DNA of 64,000 nucleotides from Streptomyces barringtoniae (GCF_020819595.1 NZ_JAJHNP010000001.1:124001-188000); one strand, 5' to 3'. Shown: positions 8,212 through 16,690, numbered from the stretch's first letter. Notes: generated by a model not told the origin, from the letters alone. Numbers and translations are program-made.

Positions 8212-8458
8212 GCGACGAAGTCTGCTGAGCGGCTGTGAAGATCGGCAACCCCCGGCGGCAACCCTTCCCGGCCCGGCGGCCACCGTGGGGCATGACATCC
8301 GCACGACGCACGGCATGAGCCTGCCCGCCGAGTTCCCCTATCTGGCGGCCGGTTGCAACAACACCCGCGAGTGGAACCGCACCGCCACCGCCGTCGCCCC
8401 GAACGGCTCGCTCCGGGTCGCCGTTCACGGGAACCGACCCCGTCCTACGCCACGCCTC
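8212..8458. other. intergenic region, no confident gene
   Basis: This lies between the divergent start of the VOC gene and the 3' end of the DUF2264 gene. A short + frame from an ATG at 8316 looks weakly protein-like for about 40 residues (FPYLAAGCNNTREWNRTATA) and then decays into low-complexity sequence. It could be a remnant of a deleted gene or chance. I see no terminator stem. Confidence 0.4.
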
Positions 8459-10261
8459 TCACCGGCGCGTCACCGACCACGACGAGCCTGCGGATCGCCC
8501 GTCCGAAGCCGTGAAACTGAAGACGCCCGGCGCGTCCGGCGCGCCCTCCGTGCCCTCCGTGCCCTCCGCGCCGGGCGCCCAGCGGACGCTCACCTCCAGT
8601 TCCTCCCCCACCCGCACGGACACCAGCTCCGCGAGGGGCCGGGGGTCCGGCTCACCGGTGAGCCGGGCGAGCGCCACGAACAGCGTGGCCTCGCCCGGCC
8701 CGGTCTCCCCCGTCAGCTCCCCCGTCAGTTCCTCCCTCAGCTCTCCCGTCAGCTCCCCCGTCCCTTCCTCCGACAGGCCGGACACCGGCAGGAGTTCGGC
8801 GCGCAGTCCGTCGGGTGCCGCCCATCCCGTGATCCGCACCGGCGTCCCGGGCCCGGCCCCGGCCACGAGATGGGCGCGCACCTCCACCGAGCCCCGGGCG
8901 AGCACGAGGCTGGTGACGGTGATCCCGTCGCGCACGGTGTGCCGGGAGGCGATCCACCCCTCGCCGGTGCCGAGCGGCTCGATCCCTGTGCGGCTCGCAT
9001 CGCCGCCGACGATCACGCTGTTGTCGTACGACGCCCGGTCGGGCCTGGTCGCGGTCGAGTAGGCGAGGCGGGTGTAGTAGGGGTCGTAGCGGACGTCCTC
9101 GCTGCCGTGGTTGTGCAGCCGGACCACTCCGTCCGAACGGGTGGACTGCAGCAGCCAGTTGGGGGCACGGACGGGCCGTACCTCGTCGGCGCGGTCCACC
9201 GGGCCCGGTTCCTCGGTCGCCGTCCACACCTCGTGCTCCGCGGGCAGCAACAGGCCGAGAAACCCTTTACTGGCCCAGTACGGGGAGGCCGGGCCCGAGT
9301 AGGTCTGCACGAGCGAGTCGTCGGGGCCGAGCCAGCCCAGCGGGAGCAGGCCGCGCTCGTCGACCGCGCCGCCGTCGAGGAAGTACCGCAGCGCGCCGGA
9401 GGCGAGGCGCCGTGTCTCCCCGGGGGGCAGGGGCGTATGTCCGGTCAGTGCGCCGAGCCAGAGCGGGGCGGCCGTCGCGAAACGGTAGGTGAGGGAGCGG
9501 CCCTGGTGCATCGGGGCGCCGTCGCCGCCGAACAGACGGGCGTAGTCGGCGAGGTGGCGGGACAACCGTCCGCCGTACACGGAAAGCAGTTCACCGTCGT
9601 CCGCCAGCCATGCGTGGAGGACCGTGTACAGGTGCATGGCCCAGCCGTTGTAGTAGTCGAACTTCCGGCCGTCGCCGTCGGTGTACCAGCCGTGGCCGAG
9701 GTACCAGCCCTCGACCCGTTCCAGACCGCGGTCGATCGCCTTGCGTGCCGCCTCCGGCCGGTGGCCGACATCCTGCAGGAAGCCGCCGACGGTGACGGGG
9801 AACAACTCCCAGTTGCACGGCCAGGGTTGGGCGGTGAGCGCGTCCGCCAGCCAGTCGGCCGTGCGCTGCCGTACGGAGTCATCGAGCCGGTCCCACAGCA
9901 GCGGCCGGGTCAGCCGCAGGGCGAGCGCGACGGACGCCGCCTCGACGAGCGGCTGGCCGCGGTGCTCGATGCGCGGCCAGACCCCGCCGGGACCGGTGGC
10001 GAGGCCGTCGGCGTAGCGGCCGAGCGCGGTCTCGTCGCGGCGGAAGGCGGCCAGCAGCAGCGTACGGGCGTATCCCTCCAGGCCGTCGGAGAGGTGCCCG
10101 GACTGGCTCATGTGGTCGCCGGGGAGGTGGTAGAGGGCGCGGTCGGGGCTGGCGTAGCGGGCGACGGCGGCCAGCAGGGCGTCGGCGGCGGCCTCCCAGT
10201 GGGCGCGGGTGCAGCCGGTGTACGGGCTCGACACGCGGTCGTCGGCGGGCAGTTCGATCAC
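8459..10261 (-). CDS. DUF2264 protein (about 600 aa)
   Basis: The protein opens with SPYTGCTRAHWEAAADALL and continues with SDGLEGYARTLLLAAF and NWELFPVTVGGFLQDVG, all hallmarks of DUF2264. This family has an alpha/alpha-toroid fold related to polysaccharide lyases and unsaturated-glucuronyl hydrolases and is usually found in carbohydrate gene clusters. The last ~250 residues are beta-rich, as in heparinase-like enzymes. The GTG at 10261 is taken as start because AGGAAGGA lies 12 bases upstream; earlier in-frame sequence is Arg/Ser junk. No signal peptide is seen. A Glu/Gly/Thr-rich repeat near residue 520 (GELTGELREELTGELTGE) is an oddity. Confidence 0.85.
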   Translation of the reverse strand: MIELPADDRVSSPYTGCTRAHWEAAADALLAAVARYASPDRALYHLPGDHMSQSGHLSDGLEGYARTLLLAAFRRDETALGRYADGLATGPGGVWPRIEHRGQPLVEAASVALALRLTRPLLWDRLDDSVRQRTADWLADALTAQPWPCNWELFPVTVGGFLQDVGHRPEAARKAIDRGLERVEGWYLGHGWYTDGDGRKFDYYNGWAMHLYTVLHAWLADDGELLSVYGGRLSRHLADYARLFGGDGAPMHQGRSLTYRFATAAPLWLGALTGHTPLPPGETRRLASGALRYFLDGGAVDERGLLPLGWLGPDDSLVQTYSGPASPYWASKGFLGLLLPAEHEVWTATEEPGPVDRADEVRPVRAPNWLLQSTRSDGVVRLHNHGSEDVRYDPYYTRLAYSTATRPDRASYDNSVIVGGDASRTGIEPLGTGEGWIASRHTVRDGITVTSLVLARGSVEVRAHLVAGAGPGTPVRITGWAAPDGLRAELLPVSGLSEEGTGELTGELREELTGELTGETGPGEATLFVALARLTGEPDPRPLAELVSVRVGEELEVSVRWAPGAEGTEGTEGAPDAPGVFSFTASDGRSAGSSWSVTRR

Positions 10262-10325
10262 GGCGGTGACGTTCCTTCCTGGCGGGCCTGGAGCGCCCCG
10301 GTTCCGGTCGGGGCGCCCCAGGGCT

Positions 10326-10541
10326 TCATCCCACCCGTACGGCGCCCTTGGGCACCAGATGCAGGGCGAGGAGTCCGTCGCGGACCAGGCCGGCGTGGAC
10401 GGTGGCGCCGTGCACGGAGGTGTGCGTGTCGTCGCGCTTCTCGTTGGAGAGGTGGATCGCCTCGGAGCCCTCCGGGCCGAGTGGCGCGCCCAGGGTGACC
10501 GCCGGCAGCACGGCGGTTCCGACACGTCCGTCACGTCTCAT
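10326..10541 (-). CDS. small hypothetical protein upstream of DUF2264 gene (71 aa)
   Basis: GGAGG stands eight bases before an ATG, and the frame ends 64 bases before the DUF2264 start, so both probably lie in one transcript. The sequence is beta-prone (TAVLPAVTLGAPLGPEGSEA, then VHGATVHAGLVRDGLLALHL) with no membrane segment. It resembles a single beta-domain, possibly cut from the C-terminus of a larger carbohydrate-active enzyme. I do not recognise a family. A LacI-type palindrome lies 55 bases upstream. Confidence 0.6.
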   Translation of the reverse strand: MRRDGRVGTAVLPAVTLGAPLGPEGSEAIHLSNEKRDDTHTSVHGATVHAGLVRDGLLALHLVPKGAVRVG

Positions 10542-10595
10542 GGGCGGTCCTCCGTCGATCGTCATCGGCCGATCCGAGACCGTACCGGCTCGCAC

Positions 10596-10603
10596 AAGCG
10601 CTT
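10596..10603. promoter_or_regulatory. LacI-type operator core
   Basis: AAGCGCTT, embedded in CACAAGCGCTTTCTAG, has the central CG palindrome typical of LacI/GalR-family operators. It lies upstream of the 71-aa and DUF2264 genes and likely controls them. Confidence 0.5.
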
Positions 10604-10702
10604 TCTAGACCTGGGGCGAAATTCCTGGACTACCGAGTCCTCCCGCACGCAAGGCCTTTCGCGAGGCGCGTTCGACTGCCACCCTGCCAACACCCGAACC
10701 TT

Positions 10703-10716
10703 CGGAACCGCTTCCG
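10703..10716. promoter_or_regulatory. second LacI-type operator candidate
   Basis: CGGAACCGCTTCCG has CGGAA and TTCCG arms around a CG-containing centre, a common LacI-family operator form. It is about 110 bases from the first site, which would allow a loop between two tetramer-bound sites. Confidence 0.4.
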
Positions 10717-10717
10717 A

Positions 10718-10856
10718 TCACCAGTTGCCGCTCCAGGACGCGCCCCGTACGTCCGAGGGGTACAACGTGCTGAGGATCGACGTGGTGAGCAGTTCGGGGA
10801 CGACGGGCTGTCTCAGCGCGGGCACGGCGATCGACGCGATCGACCTGCTCGCCTGA
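10718..10856 (+). pseudogene. possible 3' remnant of a deleted gene
   Basis: One + frame ends with a protein-like tail (YNVLRIDVVSSSGTTGCLSA, then AIDAIDLLA and TGA) but has no start or binding site of its own. It resembles the last strands of a beta-sandwich domain. This is a weak call, supported mainly by the other gene remnants nearby. Confidence 0.25.
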
Positions 10857-10927
10857 GCCTTTCCGAAACCGGGCTGCCGGGCCGGCTGCCCGGTCCGTAC
10901 GCCCGCCGGTTCGACTAGCGTCATGAC

Positions 10928-11854
10928 ATGACCAGCGACACCTCCCCCAGCCTCGCCTCCGCCCTGACCGCCGGGACGGTCGTGCTCGACGGCGGCATGT
11001 CCAACCAGCTGGAGTCGGCCGGACACGACCTCGGCGACGAGCTGTGGTCGGCGCGGCTGCTCGCCGAGCGGCCGGAAGCGGTTACGAAGGCGCATCTCGC
11101 CTACTTCCGGGCCGGCGCGGACGTGGCCATCACCGCGAGCTACCAGGCCACCTTCGAGGGGTTCGCGCGGCGCGGGATCGGCCATGACGAGGCAGCGCGG
11201 CTGCTCGCGCTGAGCGTGGGCCTCGCGCGGGAGGCCGCCCGGCGGGCCCAGGGCGCGGGCATCGACCGTCCGCTGTGGGTGGCGGCGTCGGTCGGGCCGT
11301 ACGGCGCGATGCTCGCGGACGGCTCCGAGTACCGGGGCCGCTACGGGCTGAGCGTGGACGAACTGGAGCGCTTTCACCGGCCTCGGACGGAGGTGCTGGC
11401 CGCCGCCGCGCCGGACGTCCTCGCGCTGGAGACGGTGCCGGACGCCGAAGAGGGCGCCGCGCTGCTCAGGGCGGTGCGCGGGCTGGGGGTGCCGGCGTGG
11501 CTGTCGTACACGGTCGACGGTCGGCACACGCGGGCCGGGCAGCCGCTGGAGGAGGCCTTCGCCCTGGCCGCCGACGTGGACGAGGTGATCGCGGTCGGCG
11601 TGAACTGCTGTGCGCCGCAGGACGTGGAGCCGGCGGTGGAGATCGCTGCGCGGGTCACCGGCAAGCCGGTCGTGGTCTATCCGAACAGCGGCGAGGTCTG
11701 GGACGCCGAGGCGCGGGCCTGGACGGGGCGGACGAGGTTCGGCACCGGCCAGGTGAAGACGTGGCGGGACGCCGGGGCGAGGCTCATCGGCGGGTGCTGC
11801 CGAGTGGGGCCGGATGCGATCACGTCGATCAGGCAGGCGCTGGGCGCGGCCTGA
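10928..11854 (+). CDS. mmuM: homocysteine S-methyltransferase
   Basis: A 308-residue cobalamin-independent methyltransferase of the MmuM/YagD family. It transfers the methyl group of S-methylmethionine (or S-adenosylmethionine) to homocysteine, giving methionine in the cytoplasm. The N-terminal VLDGGMSNQLE and the three zinc ligands Cys227 (VNCCAP) and Cys290-Cys291 (GGCCRVGP) are all present. Length is normal. It stands alone between the decaying carbohydrate genes and a repeat tract, and no S-methylmethionine permease is adjacent. Confidence 0.92.
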   Translation: MTSDTSPSLASALTAGTVVLDGGMSNQLESAGHDLGDELWSARLLAERPEAVTKAHLAYFRAGADVAITASYQATFEGFARRGIGHDEAARLLALSVGLAREAARRAQGAGIDRPLWVAASVGPYGAMLADGSEYRGRYGLSVDELERFHRPRTEVLAAAAPDVLALETVPDAEEGAALLRAVRGLGVPAWLSYTVDGRHTRAGQPLEEAFALAADVDEVIAVGVNCCAPQDVEPAVEIAARVTGKPVVVYPNSGEVWDAEARAWTGRTRFGTGQVKTWRDAGARLIGGCCRVGPDAITSIRQALGAA

Positions 11855-11960
11855 ACGCCTCGCCCGGCAGCGAGGCGGATACCCGGGTGCGAGCCCTCGG
11901 GCCACGTCCGCGCACCGGGATGGACGCACGTGTGCACGGCCGGAAGCAACCGCACCGAAC

Positions 11961-12490
11961 CGCACCGAGGCGAACACCCGAGTGCGCTGCCTGAAGTCCC
12001 GCACCGAGGCCGACGCCCGGGTGCGTGACCTGACGTCACCACCCCGCACCGCGACGGGCGCCCGCTGCGCGCCCCGAAGTCACCACCCCGCGCCGAGACC
12101 GACGCCCGGGCGTGCCGCCAGAAGTCACCGCCCCACACCAAGACCGACGCCCGCTGCGCGACCCGAAATCACCACCCGCACCGAGACCGACACCCGGGCG
12201 TGCCGCCAGAAGTCACCGCCCCACACCAAGACCGACGCCCGGGTGCACGCCCCGAAATCACCACCCGCACCGAGACCGACACCCGGGCGTGCCGCCAGAA
12301 GTCACCGCCCCACACCAAGACCGACGCCCGGGTGCACGCCCCGAAATCACCACCCGCACCGAGACCGACGCCCGGGCGTGCCGCCAGAAGTCACCGCCCC
12401 ACACCAAGACCGACGCCCGGGTGCACGACCCGAAATCACCACCCGCACCGAGACCGACACCCGAGTGCGTGACCTGACGTCACCACCCCG
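11961..12490. repeat. tandem repeat tract, 44/45-bp units in an 88-89-bp higher-order pattern
   Basis: About twelve head-to-tail units of 39-45 bases follow mmuM. From 12121 two unit types alternate, one containing AAGTCACCGCCCCACACCAA and the other AAATCACCACCCGCACCGAG, giving an 88-89-base repeat of near-identical copies. Units toward 11961 are more diverged. Several contain the palindrome ACGCCCGGGCGT or close variants. Both strands are open for long stretches but the products are Pro/Arg/His low complexity without starts or binding sites. I see no spacers, so it is not CRISPR. Confidence 0.9.
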
Positions 12491-12636
12491 CGCCAAGGCC
12501 AAGGCACCGGCTCAGAAGGCCCTCGCACGAGCCGCGCATCCGCACTGGTCCGTGTCCCTTGCGGGCGCCAGCCGCCCGCGTGGGAACCGGTTGCTGTCGT
12601 GTCGCCGCAGTGCCCGACGGTGCGGAGGGGGTGGAG

Positions 12637-12795
12637 ATGACGAGGAAGAGCGAGGTCGCCGGACGGAGCACGATCCGGGACGTCGCGGCGCGGGCCGGGG
12701 TGTCCGCGTCCACGGTGTCCCGGGTGCTGGGCGGGGTGTATCCGGTGAGCGCGGCGACCCGGACCCGGGTGATGCGCGCCGTGCGGGCGCCGTGA
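12637..12795 (+). pseudogene. LacI-family DNA-binding domain only (52 aa)
   Basis: The frame encodes the LacI N-terminal helix-turn-helix and hinge start ([20 protein letters not shown], then [17 protein letters not shown]) and stops where the sugar-binding domain should begin. Intact family members have about 340 residues. It ends eight bases before the convergent esterase stop, so the rest of the gene was probably deleted. A free HTH could still bind weakly, but remnant is the better reading. Confidence 0.75.
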
Positions 12796-12802
12796 CCCCA
12801 CC

Positions 12803-14371
12803 TCACCGCCGCCGTGCCCCCACCGACCGCCGCAGGCGCCGTACCGCCGCCGCCAGCTCGGCTCCCGGTGCGCGGAAGTCCGAGGCGGGGTCGGGTTCGG
12901 GGAGGGTGGGGGCGGTGGCCCAGAGGGCGATTTCCGCGTCCCGTGGACCGTACGCGGTATGCGGTGCACCGTCGCCGAAGATCCGCACCGGATGGGAGGC
13001 GTCCCAGGCCTGCCAGCCGGGATCCCCTGTCGTGGCGAAGCGTACCCAGGCCGTGTGCATCGCCTGGGCCAGCTCCCGCGGGGCGCCCTCACCCGCCAGT
13101 TTCTTCGACTCGGCCAGGTCACCGGAGTCGAAGACGAACCCCAGCTCCAGGGCGTGGCAGGCGCCGAGGCCGGGGCGGTTGGACGGCCAGGCGAACTCGT
13201 ACACGTGACAGGCGCCGGGGCGGGCGTCGGCGAGTCGGTGCAGCGGGAGCCGCAGCAGGTGGTCGGTGACCATCTGGCCGACGATCTCGGCGGCGCCGGC
13301 GTCGGGGCTCAGGACACGGTAGCCGCGGGGCACCTCGTGGCCGACGCGGCAGCGGGCCATGGCTCCGGCGAGGGCGACGGGGCCGAGCCGGTCGACGCGT
13401 TCCAGCAGCCCGCCGGGCACGAGCCAGAGCCGGTACTCGTCCCGGGTCCAGCCCATGAGCAGCTCGACGCCCGGGGCCGCGTCGCCGTCGATCAGGGCCT
13501 GGAGGGGGTCGCGGGGCACCAGGTCGCCGTCCACGACGATGCCGAACGCCGGTCCGCCCAGGACCGGGCTGCTGAGCCGGCCGACCTCGGCCTGGGTGCG
13601 CAGCAGCAGGTCGCGGTCGACGGCGGCGAAGGCCTCGGCGGTGGCGGGGATCTTCAGCCGGGTGGCCATGCGGCGCACCATCCGCCGTACCTTGTCCCGT
13701 TCGGAGGCCTCCGGCGGTCCGCTCTGCAGCACCGCGCGCCGGACGAGGCCCCGGGTCGCGGGTGCGGCGAGCAGGGCGCCGGCGCTGATGGCGCCGGCCG
13801 ACTGGCCGCACAGGGTGACCTGGTCGGGGTCGCCGCCGAACGCGCCGATCGCGTCGTGCACCCAGCGCAGGGCGGCGAGTTGGTCGCGCAGGCCGGGGTT
13901 GGGCGGTGCGTCGGGGAACAGTCCGTAGCCCTCGACGCCCAGCCGGTAGTTGACGGAGACGCAGACGACGCCGTCCCGGGCGAAGGTGACGCCGTCGTAG
14001 ACCGGCACGGCGGAGGATCCTCTGGTCAGGGCGCCGCCGTGGAGCCAGACGAGGACCGGGAGGCGGGCGCCGGGGTCCGGCTGCGGGGTCCACACGTTGA
14101 GGTTGAGGCAGTCGTCGCCGGAGATCTCCGGGTCGGACAGGTACTGGGCGAACGCCTCGGAGTACGGCGGTTTCGGCGCGGTGGGCCCGAAGGCGCCGGC
14201 GTCGCGCACCCCGTCCCAGGGCTCGGGCGGTTCGGGCGGGCGGAACCGCAGGGGGCCGAAGGGCGGTGCGGCGTACGGGATGCCCCTGAACACCGCGACG
14301 CCCTGCTCGTACCGGCCGCGGACGGCCCCGTACGGCGTTCGGACCACGGGGTTCGCCTGGTCTGCCGTCAT
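12803..14371 (-). CDS. carboxylesterase type B
   Basis: A 522-residue alpha/beta hydrolase of the carboxylesterase B/cholinesterase family. HGG at 111-113 forms the oxyanion hole and Ser191 lies in the nucleophile elbow CGQSAGA. GDDCLNLNVWTP, the conserved N-terminal pattern, is at 85-96. No signal peptide is visible, so it is probably cytoplasmic. The start at 14371 begins MTADQANPVVRTPYGAVRG; a GTG at 14404 is an alternative. In a cluster for plant or algal polysaccharide it could remove acetyl or feruloyl groups, but that is inference. Confidence 0.88.
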   Translation of the reverse strand: MTADQANPVVRTPYGAVRGRYEQGVAVFRGIPYAAPPFGPLRFRPPEPPEPWDGVRDAGAFGPTAPKPPYSEAFAQYLSDPEISGDDCLNLNVWTPQPDPGARLPVLVWLHGGALTRGSSAVPVYDGVTFARDGVVCVSVNYRLGVEGYGLFPDAPPNPGLRDQLAALRWVHDAIGAFGGDPDQVTLCGQSAGAISAGALLAAPATRGLVRRAVLQSGPPEASERDKVRRMVRRMATRLKIPATAEAFAAVDRDLLLRTQAEVGRLSSPVLGGPAFGIVVDGDLVPRDPLQALIDGDAAPGVELLMGWTRDEYRLWLVPGGLLERVDRLGPVALAGAMARCRVGHEVPRGYRVLSPDAGAAEIVGQMVTDHLLRLPLHRLADARPGACHVYEFAWPSNRPGLGACHALELGFVFDSGDLAESKKLAGEGAPRELAQAMHTAWVRFATTGDPGWQAWDASHPVRIFGDGAPHTAYGPRDAEIALWATAPTLPEPDPASDFRAPGAELAAAVRRLRRSVGARRR

Positions 14372-14521
14372 CGCCCACCAGCCCTTCGCCGCGCGCTCGT
14401 GCACCGTGTGACATCAGAGCACCACAAGAGCGTCCGGTATTCCGGTGCACGGGCGCGCGGGAGGGCCGTTCGGGCTACCCCGGGACGGTGAGTGCCGCAT
14501 CCGTTGCTTTCCGTACGGCGG

Positions 14522-15247
14522 CTACTTGGCGTACCTCAGGGTGCCGAAGCCGAGCTGGTCGTAGCCGCCGCTGGTGGAGCCGTAGTCACCGCCGCCGCCC
14601 TCGGGGGCGACGAGGTCGCGGTACATGCCCGAGTTGTACTCGTCGTCCAGGTACAGACGGCGGTTGTAGTGGAAGTGCAGCATCGCCCACACCGGGCGGA
14701 CCTGCCCACGGGACCCGGAACCGATGACCGGCTGCGACTGCTGGGCGCAGTTCTGGCCAGTGCCCCAGGTGTAGGTGGTGTAGGTGACGTCCTGGCCGGT
14801 GTCGTACTTCGCGACGTACTGGGCGGCCTTCATGAAGCGGCGGTCGTCGTGGGAGGACAGGTCGTCGCCCTGGTTCCAGGCGACCTGGGCGATGTCGCCC
14901 ATGAGGCCGACGGCCAGTTGCTCGTGACCCTGGTCGCGCCCGGACTCCTGGCCCTGGCCGGCATCGGTGACGATGCGGTGCAGGACGCTGCCGTTGCCCG
15001 CGCCGGCGGCGGCGAACCGCAGCGCGTCCTCGAAGAGGGTGTGCTCCTCCCAGAACACTCCGATGGCGAGGGTGATATGAATGTCCGTCAGGTCCCAGAT
15101 TCCGTTGGCGTAGAGTATGTATCCGGACACGGCCGGATACCAGACGGTGCGGAACGACTCCTCGCAGCGGGCGATGTCGTGGGCGACCCAGCCGTCGTAG
15201 CCGCTGTGGCGGAGCAGTTCGGCGGCGTTGACGAACATGCGGTGCAA
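14522..15247 (-). pseudogene. 5'-truncated alginate lyase-family gene
   Basis: The ~240 residues present are the C-terminal half of an alginate lyase (PF05426, PL5-like alpha/alpha barrel). The family hallmark GQGQESGRDQGHEQ and the later HFHYNRRLY are intact. The N-terminal half and signal peptide are missing, and a TGA stands in frame 11 codons before the first possible start (TTG). This protein would normally be secreted and cleave polyuronates by beta-elimination; without its N-terminal half it is probably inactive. It sits between the esterase and the hydroxyacid dehydrogenase. Confidence 0.75.
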
Positions 15248-15405
15248 CTGACCGGAAACCGGTTGTCCAGTTGCTCAGCTGCCGAGCCGAAAGCACGCGA
15301 GCGGGTAACCGATTTCCAGTGACGGGTCGCGAGCAGGGGCGCGAAGCCACACCGAACCCCAAGCCCCGGCCATGTCCGCCGACGCTCACCGACCCACCCG
15401 CCTGA

Positions 15406-15435
15406 TTGACCGTCCCTTCTCGGCAGACATACGGT
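15406..15435 (+). promoter_or_regulatory. sigma-70-type promoter
   Basis: TTGACC and TACGGT are separated by 18 bases, about 70 bases before the 2-hydroxyacid dehydrogenase start. The match to the Streptomyces HrdB consensus is good, and LacI-type palindromes begin immediately after the -10 box. Confidence 0.55.
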
Positions 15436-15460
15436 AGAAGGCGCTTTCTGAAACTGTTTC
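15436..15460. promoter_or_regulatory. double LacI-type operator
   Basis: AGAAGGCGCTTTCT (near-palindromic) is followed directly by the perfect palindrome GAAACTGTTTC at 15450-15460. Their position over the transcription start region of the dehydrogenase fits repression by a LacI-family protein, probably the product of the broken LacI gene 1.3 kb downstream. Confidence 0.55.
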
Positions 15461-15505
15461 CATCCCCGCACCACACTCCTTTCCCCGGTCCCTCCCAGGA
15501 GAGCC

Positions 15506-16519
15506 ATGCCCAGCCGTCAACCGCCGCGGGCCGTGTTCGCGATGGATCCGGTACACCTGCCGTTGCTGTTCCCCCCGCCGCTCATGGCTCGGCTGAGGCG
15601 GACGGCCGACGTCGACGCGGAGCTCGTCGTACGGGACTTCGCCGATCCGGCGGTGGCCGAGGCCCTGACGCCGACCGAGGTGCTGATCACCGGCTGGGGC
15701 TGTCCGCACCTGGACGCCGGCGCCCTGGCCAAGGTGCCGAAGCTGCGCGCCGTCCTGCACACCGCGGGCTCGGTGCGTTCCCTGATCGGCGAAGCGCTGT
15801 GGAAACACGGCGTCACCGTGTCCAGCGCGGTCACCGGCAACGCCCTGCCGGTCGCGGAGTACACGCTCGCGATGATCCTGCTCGCCGGGAAGGACGCCTT
15901 CGGCCACCGCGAGCGCTACCGCCGCACCCACGTCGGCCCGCCCCCCGCCGAGACCGCGGCCACCGGCAACCTCGGCCGCCGTGTCGGGGTCGTCGGCGCC
16001 TCCCGTGTGGGCCGCCGGCTCATGGAGCTGCTGCGGCCGTTCGACCTCACGGTCCTGCTGCACGACCCGTACGTGAGCCCCGCCGAGGCCGCCGCCCTGG
16101 GGGCCGAACTCCTGCCTCTGGAGGACCTGTTGCGGCGCAGTGACATCGTCAGCCTGCATGCCCCCGACATCCCCGAGACCCACCACATGCTCGACCGGGC
16201 CCGGCTCTCCCTCATCCGGGACGGCGGCGTGCTGATCAACACCGCGCGCGGTGCGCTGGTCGACCACGAAGCGCTGACCGAGGAGCTGGTCTCGGGACGG
16301 CTGCACGCGGTCCTCGACGTCACCGAGCCCGAGCCGCTGCCCGCCGGCTCCCCCCTGTACCGGCTGCCCAACGTCTTCCTCACCCCGCACATCGCGGGCT
16401 CGCTCGGCAACGAGCTCGAGCGGCTGGGCGCGATCGTCGTGACGGAACTGGAGCGGCTCGCGGCGGGCCTGCCGCCGCTGCACGAGGTGCGGCACTCGGA
16501 CCTCGTCCGGGTCGCCTGA
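15506..16519 (+). CDS. D-isomer-specific 2-hydroxyacid dehydrogenase
   Basis: A 337-residue NAD(P)-dependent dehydrogenase that interconverts a 2-oxo acid and a D-2-hydroxy acid in the cytoplasm. The Rossmann motif GASRVG is at 164-169 with an acidic NAD-type residue at Asp187. Catalytic residues are visible: Arg248 (NTARGALVD), Glu276 (DVTEPEPLP) and His295 (TPHIAGSL). Length is normal and AGGAGA precedes the ATG. Such genes are frequent in Streptomyces sugar-acid clusters under LacI control. It is the one apparently intact core gene on this side of the decayed cluster. Confidence 0.9.
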   Translation: MPSRQPPRAVFAMDPVHLPLLFPPPLMARLRRTADVDAELVVRDFADPAVAEALTPTEVLITGWGCPHLDAGALAKVPKLRAVLHTAGSVRSLIGEALWKHGVTVSSAVTGNALPVAEYTLAMILLAGKDAFGHRERYRRTHVGPPPAETAATGNLGRRVGVVGASRVGRRLMELLRPFDLTVLLHDPYVSPAEAAALGAELLPLEDLLRRSDIVSLHAPDIPETHHMLDRARLSLIRDGGVLINTARGALVDHEALTEELVSGRLHAVLDVTEPEPLPAGSPLYRLPNVFLTPHIAGSLGNELERLGAIVVTELERLAAGLPPLHEVRHSDLVRVA

Positions 16520-16558
16520 TGCCCACAGGAGGGCCGCCCCACACACAGGCGCACAGAG

Positions 16559-16690
16559 CCCTGGAGAGCCGCTGCCCACAGTCGCACAAGGCCCTGGAGA
16601 AACCGCTGTCCACGGTCACACAGGGGCCCTGGAGGACCACTGTCCACAGGCCCGCCGAGCCTTGGAAACCCGCTGTCCACAGGCCCACCG
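16559..16690. repeat. four imperfect ~34-bp tandem repeats
   Basis: Units starting CCCTGGAGA or CCTTGGAAA and containing CCGCTGTCCACAG recur at 16559, 16592, 16627 and 16660. They fill the gap between the dehydrogenase and the LacI gene. CTGTCCACAG resembles a DnaA-box-like string only superficially. No function is evident. Confidence 0.75.

Noticed and set aside
8201..10498. 765-codon + strand open frame opposite the DUF2264 gene
   Set aside because: It is an open shadow of a high-GC gene: Arg/Gly/Val-rich, no domain, no binding site, and the minus strand has a clear family match.
12112..12477. 121-codon Pro/His/Arg frame inside the repeat tract
   Set aside because: No start signal, and its repeated peptide simply reflects the 88-89-base DNA repeat.
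11961..12490. CRISPR array
   Set aside because: The regular repeats follow each other directly in alternating types, without unique spacers, and no cas genes are in the window.
16559..16690. Replication origin because of TGTCCACAG strings
   Set aside because: The strings match DnaA boxes poorly and belong to a short tandem repeat; no dnaA, dnaN or parA-like gene is near.
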